From: Porpolomopsis calyptriformis | Taxonomy: Eukaryota; Basidiomycota; Agaricomycetes; Agaricales; Hygrophoraceae | Direction of reading: 5' to 3' | NCBI GenBank assembly: GCA_951640195.1 | Contig: OX621163.1 | Coordinates: 1-64,000 of the forward strand | DNA: 64,000 bases | Shown: positions 10,684 through 20,484 of the stretch, one piece after another | Layout of the letters: each line of letters begins with the position of its first letter | Position numbering within the stretch: position 1 is the first letter of the stretch | The notes under the pieces: generated by a model | Told to the model about the DNA's origin: nothing | The model's database searches: none | The model's input: only the letters and a program-made list of their open reading frames with translations | Program-made: the position numbers and the translations under genes

Positions 10684-12937
10684 TGTATCGATTTGAAGAT
10701 TATATATTCACAGGTCTATTCTACCTATATGTGTTACACTGCTCATTGTGGTACCCCAATCAGTCTGCCCATGGGGATGTGGTTATTCTGGGATGTTATC
10801 ACACTAATGCTATTGATTGAACATAACATGCTGATGGTTAGAGAGCTCGGTGAGAAGTTGAAGGTATAACCTCTGATACCTCTTGCATGCTAATTACGGT
10901 ACCCCAATTATTCCGCACATGAGGATTGGACTACTCCTGATGTTTGTAGCACCAATGCTATTGATTGAACATAAAATCCTGATGCTTAGAGGGCTCTCTG
11001 ATAAGTTGAAGGTATACCCTCCCATACCTGTTGTATACTTATTGCGGCACCCTAGTTAATCCACACGTGATGATTGAACTATTCCTAACCTTTGTAATAC
11101 TCATGCTATTGATTGAACATAAAATCCTGATACTCGGAGAGCTCTGTGATAAGTTGAAGGTATATCATCTGATACTTCTTACATACTATACCCCAATCAT
11201 TCCACACATGAGGATTAGACTACTCCTGACCTTTGTAACACTAATGCTGTTGATTTAACATAAAATCCCGATGATTAGAGAGCTCTCTGATAAGTTAAAG
11301 GTATACCACCCCATGATATCTTATATACTTATTGCGGCACCCTAGTCAATCCATACACGAGGATTAGACTATTCCCAATGTTTATAACACTGATGCTATT
11401 GATTGAACATGAAATCCTGATGCTCAGAGAGCTCTGTGATAACTTGAAGGTATACCCCCCCCTACCTCCTGTATACTTCTTGCGGCACCCCAGTCTATCT
11501 ACACATGATGATTGGACTATTCCCAATGTTTGTAACACAGGTGCTATTGATTGAACATGAAATCCTGATGCTCAGAGAGCTCTGTGATAAGTTAGAGATA
11601 TACCCCCCTATACCCCTTATATAGCTTATTGCAGTGCCTCATTCTGTCCATATATTGTCATTCCGAGCATCTGTAACACTGGTGCTATTGATTGAACATG
11701 AAATTGTGATGTTTAAAGAGGTCTGTGATAAGTTGGAGATATACTCCCCCATACCCCTTATATAGCTTATTGCAGTACCTCATTCTGACCATATATTGTT
11801 ATTCCGAGCATCTATGACACTGGTGCTATTGATTGAACATGAAATTGTGATGTTTAAAGAGGTCTGTGATAAGTTGGAGATATACTCCCTCATACCCTTT
11901 ATATACCTTATTGGAGTGCCTTATTCTACCCATATATTGTTATTCCGAGCATCTATGACACTAGTGCTATTGATTGAACATGAAATTATGATGTTTAAAG
12001 ATGTCTGTAATAAGTTGGAGATATACCCCCCCATACCCCTTATATAACTGATTGCGGTACCCCAAATGGTCTATAACTTAGGATTTTTGTATTCCCCACC
12101 TCTATGACACTGGGGCTATTGATTGAATATAAAACCCAGGTTTTTAAAGACCTCTGTAATAAGTTGGAGATATACCCCCCCATACCCCTTATATGGCTTA
12201 TTGCAGTACCTTATTCTGCCTATACATCAGGATTTTGTTATTCCGAGCCTCTATGACACTACTGCTATCGATTGAACATGAAATCCTGATTTTTAAAGAC
12301 CTCTGTGATAAGTTGGAGATATACCCCCCCATACCCCTTATATAGCTTATTGCGGTACCCCAAATGGTCTATAAATCAGGATTTTTGTATTCCCAGTATC
12401 TGTGACACTAGTGCTATCGATTGAACATAAAATCCTGATTTTTAAAGAGCTCTGTGATAAGTTGGAGATATACCCCCCCATACCCCTTATATCACTGATT
12501 GCGGTACCCCAAATGGTCCATAAATCGGGATTTTTGTATTCCCCACCTCTATGACACTGGGGCTATCGATTGAATATGAAACCCCGATTTTTAGAGCAGT
12601 CTATAGCTACTTATACTTATGCCTCCTCCTAAAACCTTACTATCTTCCACCACGACATACCAAATGCTCTAAAAATCGGAATTTTCTGTGGGCCCACCAT
12701 TAGTTTACTGTGCCTATCGAATGGACATGAAATTGTGATTTATAGAGTGCAATACAATAGCTGGGCTGCATAATGGTATAAATGGAGTATTTTACATATA
12801 TCTCAAGAATGGGACCGCCGATTTTTTTAATTTATGGCTTAAACTGATTGTATTGGGATGCCCTAACGATCCCCCAAAGAATTTTGAATTAATTTTGTGC
12901 CAGCATTTTGGTCATTTTGTTAATAATGGGTCCCTGA
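8267..12937. repeat. Segmental duplication 1, copy 1 (4.7 kb, direct copy at 42131-46808)
   Basis: The 3' half of the 1,660-aa gene, its downstream 146-base satellite and about 330 bases beyond are repeated almost base for base at 42131-46808. Homology starts at a shared AGGTACAGGAG and ends at a shared GGGTCCCTGA. Scattered substitutions plus a C-run expansion distinguish the copies. This copy joins smoothly to the 5' half of the gene, so it is the parent. Confidence 0.9.
10740..12610. repeat. Satellite array, ~146-base monomer, 13 copies
   Basis: The core ATTGATTGAACAT recurs at about 10812, 10960, 11108, 11249, 11398, 11546, 11686, 11828, 11969, 12118, 12268, 12416 and 12565, spacing 140-150. 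Each monomer has a GGTACCCC-type block, a core, GAGCTCTGTGATAAGTTG and a C-run. In the last monomers ATCAGGATTTT and AAAATCCTGAT form an inverted repeat spanning about 70 bases. It starts directly after the stop codon of the 1,660-aa gene, so early monomers may be transcribed as its 3' UTR. Confidence 0.9.
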
Positions 12938-13009
12938 TGGCGCAAGGTATCGGGTTTGAGATTTCTGACAGCAGGTGTATAAAAGTGGTTATGGTTATGG
13001 CTATTATGG
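12611..13009. other. Array edge and AT-rich spacer
   Basis: A degenerate last monomer (around 12650-12740) is followed by unique AT-rich DNA. Homology to the second copy ends at about 12937. No gene is seen. Confidence 0.5.
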
Positions 13010-13740
13010 TTAGCTGGGGTGATCCTGGATGAAGAGGCAGTGGTGGTTAGTAGTTAGCAGCAAATAATAGCACAGAAAGAGTGGACCTTGGAGGTCTACT
13101 TATCTGATACTCACTAGGGCCTAAGCAGGATGTAGTGGTCACTGCGATTGAGAGTGATTAGTGATATAAGCTTGAGTCAGCCTCACGTTACTAGTGTAAC
13201 TAACTTGAGTTGCACAATATCTAGTAGTTAGAATCACTTCAAAATTCATACAGTATATCCCCTATTGTATGCAAATTGGACTACCTGATTACATGTGCTC
13301 AGATATAGTGGTTCATATGCTGTATTCAAGTCAATCCCATAATAATACTATTGTATTGTCACTATATTTTCACAATAGTCAAAATCACCTCAGACTTAAT
13401 ACTGAATGTCCACTAGTATGTACCCATTGCCCCACCTAATTTTGTGTGTCTGGGTGCAGTGGTTCTTGTGCTGGACATGTATGAGTCCTATAATGACACC
13501 CTAGTATTCTCACCAACCTTTGGCAACATCTAATAGCCAGAATCACTTTGAATTTGGTCCCAGATATCTATCATTATATATCCATCACCTGGCCAAATTT
13601 CATGTCTCTGCATTGAGCAGTTCCTGTGCTGTATTTGAATGAACTTTGTATTACAGGGGCAGAGGGAAACCATTGCCTCCACATGGTGTAGGAATTCAAT
13701 GGAATTGCTCCCCAGTCCATACATCCATGATATGTGAATA
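13010..13740. repeat. AT-rich repeat block D, copy 1, with a 44-base inversion
   Basis: This block is related to 16790-17540 and 37890-38400. It starts with an imperfect palindrome at 13082-13105 (perfect in copy 2 at 16878-16900). Most differences from copy 2 are transitions. Positions 13684-13727 are the reverse complement of the corresponding bases in copies 2 and 3. No coding capacity is conserved. Confidence 0.75.
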
Positions 13741-14215
13741 TCTGTATATTTTACAAGTTAAAATTATTTCGAAACTTTTTTTCAACTTAGAAAAAAAAAG
13801 GGGGATCATCTTTCAACTACATCCACATTATAATCTAATCGAGAGACTGCTCGCCATGGCCAGCACACTTAAACCATTATTGGGTTATATAGTTTATCTC
13901 CAAATTGCTCGCCATGGCCAGCAAATATAACTAGAGGCTTAGTAGTCAATTGACAATCTGCGGGGGCTTAAATCCCATAGGAACGACGCCTCTGGCCTTG
14001 GGTGGATTAGAACCCTCAGCCTCAATGCACTCCATGGAGTGTTCAACAAATTATACAATGTTAACCATTATACCAAATCATCATATATTATTTGCATATA
14101 TCTATCTACAAATGACCCTCACACAGTGTCTCTGCCCCATTGTCCCTCTGCTAAATACCTGTGAGGTTGGCATGTAGGGTGGTCAGCACCCAGATGGTCC
14201 TCGTGGCCAGCTAAT
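13741..14215. other. AT-rich spacer with a possible degenerate Pol III-type element
   Basis: A 17-base direct repeat (GCTCGCCATGGCCAGCA) occurs near 13850 and 13906. On the minus strand a TGGTATAATGGTTA box (14062-14075) is followed by GGGTTCTAATCC (about 14004-14015). These resemble tRNA internal A and B boxes at normal spacing, but no full cloverleaf folds. No protein gene is seen. Confidence 0.3.
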
Positions 14216-15190
14216 GCCCACTTGCAGGGTTTCTCAGCCTTGTCGTATCGTCCTTGTGACTGGTAAACGCGTGCGAGGTTGTCCATCGATGTAAGCGCGC
14301 GCGGGGCGGGGTGGGGTGGTTGGTGCGTCGCCGACGTAAGCGTGGATGGGTGGTCGGCGTCTCATCAACGAGGGGGTGGGGATCAAGGGCAAGGCCCTAA
14401 CGCCCACCCGTCTTGGTCGTTGGTCGGGGGCGGTTGGTGGTGGTGGTGGTGTAGGGATAAGCCGCGCGAAACGGGTGAGCCCTAATGCTCACCCGTTTCG
14501 CACTCAGGAGACCCCTCCTACCTATCGTGTCGTCCCTGTGAGTTGTAAACGTCCGCGAGGTTGTGCATCGACGTAAGTGTGGATGCGTGGTCAGCGCCCC
14601 CTCGAGGGGTGCCTAAGCCTCGTCGTACCATCCTTGTGAGTTGTAAACGCCCGCTCGAAGAGGGCCCCGGCCTCATCGTATCGTCCTTGTGACCGGTAAA
14701 CGCGTGCGAGGTTGTTCATCGACGTAAGCGCGGGTGGGTGGGGTGGTTGGCGCGTCGCCGACGTAAGCGTGGGTGGGTGGTCGGCGTCTCGTCAACAAGG
14801 GGGTGGGGGGTCAAGGGCGAGGCCCTAACGCCCACCCGTCTCGGTCGTTGGTCGGGGGTCGTTGGTGGTGGTGGTGGTGGGGATGGTGGTGGCCGTGGTG
14901 AAGATGGTGGTGGTGGTGGGGATGGTGGGGATGGTGGTGGTGACGATGGTGGTGGTGACAGTGGTGGTGGTGACGGTGGTGGTGGTGACGGTGGTGGTGG
15001 TGGTGTAGGGACAAGCCGCGCGAAACGGGTGAGCCCTAATGCTCACCCGTCTCGCGCTCAGGAGACCCCTCCTACCCGTCGTGTCGTCCTTGTGAGTTGT
15101 AAACGCCCGCTCGAAGAGGGCCCCAGCCTCATCGTATCGCCCTGGTGACGGATAAACAAGCGCGAGGTTGTCCATCGACGTAAGCGTGGG
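14216..15190 (-). pseudogene. Relics of a kinesin-light-chain-type TPR gene
   Basis: Four minus-strand pieces read as parts of TPR repeats: about 14218-14297 (SMDNLARVYQSQGRYDKAE), 14530-14585 (SMHNLADVYNSQGRHD), 14618-14730 (SMNNLARVYRSQGRYDEAG, then ALFERAF) and 15084-15180 (MDNLALVYPSPGRYDEAG). The N-L-A-x-x-Y and G-R-Y-D-E-A spacing is that of KLC/NPHP3-like TPRs. In mushrooms these commonly end NACHT or NB-ARC (NLR-like) proteins. No nucleotide-binding domain is left. The pieces are separated by (GGT)n and hairpin sequence, so this is a shattered, re-amplified remnant rather than a gene. Confidence 0.6.
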
Positions 15191-15545
15191 GGGGTGGGGT
15201 GGTTGGCGCGTCGCCGACGTAAGCGTGGGTGGGTGGTCGGCGTCTCGTCAACGAGGGGGTGGGGATCAAGGGCGAGGCCCTAACGCCCACCCGTCTCGGT
15301 CGTTGGTCGGGGGTCGGGGGTCGGGGGTCGTTGGTGGTGGTGGTGGTGGTGGTGGCGATGGTGGTAGCCGTGGTGGCGATGGTGGTGGTGGTGACGATGG
15401 TGGTGGTGACAGTGGTGGTGGTGACAGTGGTGGTGGTGACAGTGGTGGTGGTGACAGTGGTGGTGGTGACGGTGATGGTGGTGGTGGTGGTGGTGGTGTA
15501 GGGACAAGCCGCGCGAAACGGGTGAGCCTAATGCTCACCCGTTTC
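14282..15545. repeat. Composite ~450-base repeat: TPR scrap + (GGT)n + hairpin, three units
   Basis: Units begin near 14282, 14720 and 15176. Each has a GTGGGGTGGTTGG block, a GTCGCCGACGTAAGCG block, a GGCCCTAACGCCCACC block and a variable GGT/GGTGAC tract. Each closes with a hairpin whose arms are CGAAACGGGTGAGC and GCTCACCCGTTTCG. The third unit has the longest GGT tract (15330-15500). His- or Pro-rich open frames here are artefacts of the trinucleotide repeats. Confidence 0.75.
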
Positions 15546-15589
15546 GCACTCAGGAGACCCCCCCCCACCTTGTGTTGAGGTGAAGGGGT

Positions 15590-16760
15590 TGTGGGGGGTT
15601 GGGACGCGGTGGGGGGTTGGGACGCGGTGGGGGGGCAAGGGGATGTAGGGGGTCGGGGGTCGGGACGCGGTGGGGCGAGGGGAGGTGGAGGTGGAGGTGG
15701 TGTTGGTGGTGCTCGGGTACCACAAGTCAGCGCGAACGAACAGGGATCTCCGCCCGTTCGTTCCGTGCGCTGGGCGATTCGCTAGGTCGCCCCTGTCGTG
15801 CGTGGGACGGGGGCGAGGGCGTGGGGGGTCGGGACGCAGTGGGACGGCGAGGGGTGGTGATGGTGGTGGTGGTCGGGCACCACGACTCACCGTGAACGAG
15901 TGGGCATCTCAGCCCGTTCGTTCCGTGCTCTGGGCGATTGGCTAGGTCGTCCCTGTCGTGCGTGGGACGGGGGCGAGGGTGTGGGGGGTCGGGACGCAGT
16001 GGGACGGCGAGGGGTGGTGATGGTGGTGGTGGTCGGGTAACATGACTCACCGCCAACGAACGGGCGTCTCCGCCCGTCCGTTTCGTGCCCCAGTCGAACC
16101 TCTGGTTCGTTTCGCCCGCGCGTAGGGCGGGGGTGAGGGCGTGGGGGGTTGGGACAGGGTTGAGCGGCGAGGGGGGGTCGTGGGTGGTCGTGGTCGGGCA
16201 CCACGAGTCACCGCGAACGAGCGGGCATCTCCGCCCGTTCGTTTCGTGCGCCTGGGCTCGTCTCGGTCGTGCCTAGGGCGGGGACGACGTCGTGGGGGGT
16301 CGGGATGCGGTTGAGCGGCGAGGGGGGGTGGTGGGGGGGGGGGGGGCAAGGGCACACCCCCAGAACGGGCACGTCTGCCCATTCTGGGGGGGCTCCCTCC
16401 ACCGCTGGTCTGTCGGCCGTCTCGGTCCTTCAGAGGGCGGGGTTGCGGTCGCGGGGGGTCGGGACGGGGTCGAGCGAGGAGGGGGTCGCGATGGGGGGAG
16501 AGCAAGAGCACACCCCCAGAACGGGTACATCTTCCCATTCTGGGGGTGCTCCCTCCACCGCTGTTGTGTCGGCCGGGATTCGCGAGGGGATGGGGGACGG
16601 GGGCAAGGAGGAGGAGGCGGCAGCGGCGGTGATGATGGTGGTGGTGGTGAGGGTGTTCGCTGATGTAAGCGCCAATGGGCGCTCGGTCGTGGTGGGGGCT
16701 GCAAGGCCCCGAAAGAATGGGCCCTAAAGCCCATTCTTTGTGTCCTCTGAGACTGTTCCA
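15590..16760. repeat. GC-rich hairpin satellite, array 1 (~160-base monomer)
   Basis: Monomers carry a stem such as AACGAACGGGC/GCCCGTTCGTT, a CGTAGGGCGGGGG block, a GTGGGGGGTCGGGACGC block and a GGTGGT run ending in GGTCGGGCACCACGA. Stems fall near 15736, 15894, 16054 and 16215, about 160 apart. Later stems (16360, 16513) have longer arms based on CACCCCCAGAA, and 16710-16740 carries an AAGAATGGGC/GCCCATTCTT stem. No gene is supported. Confidence 0.8.
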
Positions 16761-16789
16761 AGCCCGGGTGGGTGCATGGAAGTGGTCGT

Positions 16790-17577
16790 GGTCGTGGCCG
16801 TCGCGGTCAGCTGGAGCAGTCCTGGATGAAGAGGTGGTAGTGGTTAGCAGTTGGCAGCAAATGACAGCGCGAAAAGAGTAGACCTTGAAGGTCTACTCGT
16901 CTGATGCTCACTGGGGCCTAAGCAGGGTGTGGCGGTCAGTATGAACGAGAGTGATCAGTGACATAAGCTCTCGTTGCCCTCACATCACCAGTGTAACTCA
17001 CTTGAGTTGCACAATATCCAGTGGTTGGAATCACTTCAAAATTCATACAGCATATCCCCCATTGTATGCCAATTGGCCCACCTAATTTCGTGTGCTCAGA
17101 TGCAGCGGTTCTTGTGATGTATTCAAGTCAATCCCATAATGACACTGTCATATTGTCACTTTATTTTCACAATGTCTAATAGTTGAAATCACTTCAAATT
17201 TAATCCCAAACATCCACCGGTATGTATCCATTGCCCCGCCTAATTTCGTGTGTCTGGGTGTAGCAGTTCTTGGGCTGGATGTGTATGAGTCCCATAATGA
17301 CACCCTAGTATTCTCACCAACCTTTGGCAACATCTAATAGATGGAATCACCTCAGATTTGGTCCCAGATATCTATCATTATATCTCCATTGTCTGGGCCA
17401 AATTTCGTGTCTCTGCATTCAGCAGTTCTTGTGCTGTATTTGAATGAACTTTGTGTTATAGGGGCAGAGGGAGACCATTGCCTCTACAGCAACAACAAAT
17501 GGATGTATGGACTGGGGAGCAATTCCATTGAATTCCCACACCTAAATCGTCTTATTTGCCTACACAGTAAGAGCAGG
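16790..17577. repeat. AT-rich repeat block D, copy 2
   Basis: This matches 13010-13740 with transition-rich differences, and 37890-38435 at high identity. It begins with a near-perfect palindrome (GAGTAGACCTT, G, AAGGTCTACTC). It leads directly into the first 2.9-kb unit at 17578. Confidence 0.75.
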
Positions 17578-18249
17578 TTGAAAGTGGGGATACTGAGGAA
17601 TGACCTTGCCTAGTATGGTGCATGGGGGGGGTATAACTCCCTCTGGGCCTAATCTCCAAGCCTTATGGTGAATGGAATAAGCAATGGCATGATGGGCAAC
17701 ACTCTGTACCAAATCTAGAGTGAATTGAATCAGTGGAAGTTGAGATTTGGAACTGGGGGGGAGGATAAGAGATATCTATATTTCCACATAAAGGGTGAAT
17801 CCCCATAGCCTGTTGTGAATGGGGTGAGTAATAGCATATGGGGCAATGCTCTGTATCAAATCTGGCATGAATCCAATTACTGCAAGGTGAGATCTGGAAT
17901 TGTGAGGTGGAAGGAGAGACATAAAAGCCTAACTCTGAGTAGTAAGTTCTATCTCCTTCAGTTTACTAGTAGTGCTTCTAATTCCTTGGTGAAGTATAAT
18001 ACAGCCAAGAAAGTGCTGCTAATAAAGGTTTCACTTATTGCAACTAAAAATAATATATTAATATGATCCTCACCCTGACTAACTAATAACTTGAATCGTA
18101 ACCAGCTAACTGTTACCTTTTAACTAAAACAGTTAACTAAAACCTTATTTGCATAATGGTTTGTCTGAGTTGGTCTGCATAAGGGCCTGTCTGACTGGTT
18201 TGCATGACTGCTGCATCTGCATCTTCTTCTTACTATACCATATCCTTTA

Positions 18250-20273
18250 CAGAGACTAGTGGCTCTGCAGTGGTAACCAGTGGCTCTATCAACTTGGGGT
18301 CAATTCCATTGAATTCCTACAGTCAAACAACCCCGAATTGACCCCCAGTAAGAGTTTGGTTACTAGGGGGGGATGTTGAGTAATGTAATTACCTATTATA
18401 AGGGGGGGAGGAAGATTAGTGGCTCTACAGTGGCAACCAGTGATCCAATCAACTTGGGATTGGTTCCATTGAATTCCTACAGCGGAATAACCCTGAATTG
18501 ACCCCCAGTAAGAGTCAGTTACAAGGGGGGATGTTGAGCAATGTAATTACCTATTATAAGGGGAGAGGGAGGATAGTGGCTCTACAGTGGCCACCAGTCA
18601 CCATATCAACTTGGAATTGGTTCCATTGAATTCGTACAGTGAAATAACTCTGAATTGACCCCCAGTAAGAGTCAGTTACTAGGGGGGATGATGAGCAATA
18701 GTGGCTACCTCTTATAAGGGGGTAAGAGGAGACTAGTGGCTCTGCAGTGGTAACTAGTGGGTCTATCCACTTGAGGTCAATTCCATTGAATTCCTACAGC
18801 AGAATAACCCTGAATTGACCCCCAGTAAGAGTCAGTTACTAGGGGGGATGTTGAGCAATGTAATTACCTATTATAAGAGGGGAGGAAGACTAGTGGCTCT
18901 ACAGTGGCAACCAGTCAGCCAATCGACTTGGAATTGGTTCCATTGAATTACTGCAGTGAAATAACCCCGAATTGACCCCCAGTAAGAGTCAGTTACTAGG
19001 GGGGATGTTGAGTAATGTAATTACCTATTATAAGGGGGGGAGGAAGACTAGTGGCTCTATAGTGGCAACCAGTGACCCAATCAACTTGGGATTGATTCCA
19101 TTGAATTCCTACAGCAGAATAACCCTGAATTGACCCCCAGTAAGAGTCAGTTACTAGGGGGGATGTTGAGCAATGTAATTACCTATTATAAGAGGGGAGG
19201 AAGACTAGTGGCTCTACAGTGGCAACCAGTCACCCAATCGACTTGGAATTGGTTCCATTGAATTACTGCAGTGAAATAACCCCGAATTGACCCCCAGTAA
19301 GAGTCAGTTACTAGGAGGGGATGTTGAGCAATCATGGTTGCCTATTATAAGGGGGAGGGAGACTAGTGGCTCTACAGTGGCGACCAGTGACCCAATCAAC
19401 TTGGGATTGGTTCCATTGAATTCCTACAGCGGAATAACCCTGAATTGACCCCCAGTAAGAGTCAGTTACAAGGGGGGATGTTGAGTAATCATGGTTACCT
19501 ATTATAAGGGGGAGGGAGACTAGTGGCTCTACAGTGGCAACCAGTGACCCAATCAACTTGGGATTGGTTCCATTATATTCCTACAGTAAAACAACCCTGA
19601 ATTGACCCCCAGTAAGAGTCAGTTACTAGGGGGGATGTTGAGCAATGTAATTACCTATTTTAAGGGGGAAGGAAGACTAGTGGCTCTACAGTGGCAACCA
19701 GTTGCCCAATCCACTTGGGATTGGTTCCATTGAATTCCTACAGTCAGACAACCCCGAATTGACCCCCAGTAAGAGTCAGTTACTAGGAGGGGATGTTGAG
19801 CAATCATAGTTGCCTATTATAAGGGGGAGGGAGACTAGTGGCTCTACAGTGGCAACCAGTTGCCCAATCCACTTGGGATCGATTCCATTGGATTTCTACA
19901 GCAGCTTAACCCCGAATTGGCCCCCAGTAAGAGTCAGTTACTAGGGGGGATGATGAGCAATAGTGGCTGCCTCTTATAAGGGGGTAAGAGGAGACTAGTG
20001 GCTCTGCAGTGGTAACCAGTGGCTCTATCCACTTGGGGTCAATTCCATTGAATTCCTACAGTTGATTAACCCCGAATTGACCCCCGGTAAGAGTCAGTTA
20101 CTAGGGGGGGATGTTGAGCAATCACAGTTGCCTATTGCAAAGGGTAGGGTAAGACTAGTGGCTCTGCAGCAGCAACCAGTGGTCCTATCCACTCGGGGTT
20201 AATTCCATTGAATTCCTGCACCCAAATTACCCCGAATTGACCCCCAGTAAGAGTCAGTTGCAAGGGGGGTAAA
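18250..20273. repeat. 158-base satellite array inside unit A, ~13 copies
   Basis: The CCCCCAGTAAGAGTCAG core recurs at about 18342, 18502, 18659, 18819, 18976, 19134 and onward, mean spacing 158. Each monomer reads GACTAGTGGCTCTACAGTGG, TTCCATTGAATTCCTACAGC, the core, then a G-run and AATTACCTATTATAAGGGGG. CCCCCAGTAA and TTACTaGGGGG flank GAGTCAG as an inverted repeat with one bulged base. Confidence 0.9.
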
Positions 20274-20484
20274 GGGTGATTCAGCTGCTTGCTCCTCGTG
20301 CCCCCTCTAACGTGGTACTCTGGAGGGACGAAACACCTCCTAGCGTGGCAACCAGGAAGTTCCAAGCGAAAAAAAAATCCTCTTGGTGATCGGGAGAGTG
20401 AGGGCTATCTAATGGCCTTCTCAGTGAGTAGCGCTTTTGACCTAAAGTTACTGGGCACCCCAGTAAGCCGATAATATAGTTAGG
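20274..20484. repeat. Tail of unit A, with a hairpin
   Basis: This ~210-base non-satellite tail is repeated at 41921-42131. It ends with a TTACTGGG-CAC-CCCAGTAA hairpin (about 20447-20466) followed by ATAATATAGTTAGG. In both places the next base starts a different duplicated block (unit B here, segmental duplication 1 at 42131), so this tail marks a recurrent junction. Confidence 0.7.

Larger units (their letters stand above)
17578..20484. repeat. 2.9-kb composite repeat, unit A
   Basis: The unit consists of a ~670-base head (17578-18250), a 158-base satellite and a ~210-base tail (20274-20484). It is followed head-to-tail by unit B, which starts with the same TTGAAAGTGGGGATACTGAGG at 20485. 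A third head starts at 38436. An 83-codon frame in the head (17815-18066) is preserved in all three copies, but only because the DNA is nearly identical; it has no recognisable protein signature. Confidence 0.85.

Noticed and set aside
11031..12047. Hydrophobic small proteins in the 146-base array
   Set aside because: They are periodic translations of the satellite and change frame with monomer length differences.
14738..16761. Gly-, His-, Pro- and Val-rich open frames on both strands
   Set aside because: They translate (GGT)n tracts and GC-rich satellite; long frames arise in several frames at once and have no conserved domain.
17815..18066. 83-aa frame conserved at 20722-20973 and 38672-38923
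   Set aside because: The surrounding DNA is nearly identical in all three copies, so conservation of the frame is not evidence of selection. No start context, homology or codon bias supports it.
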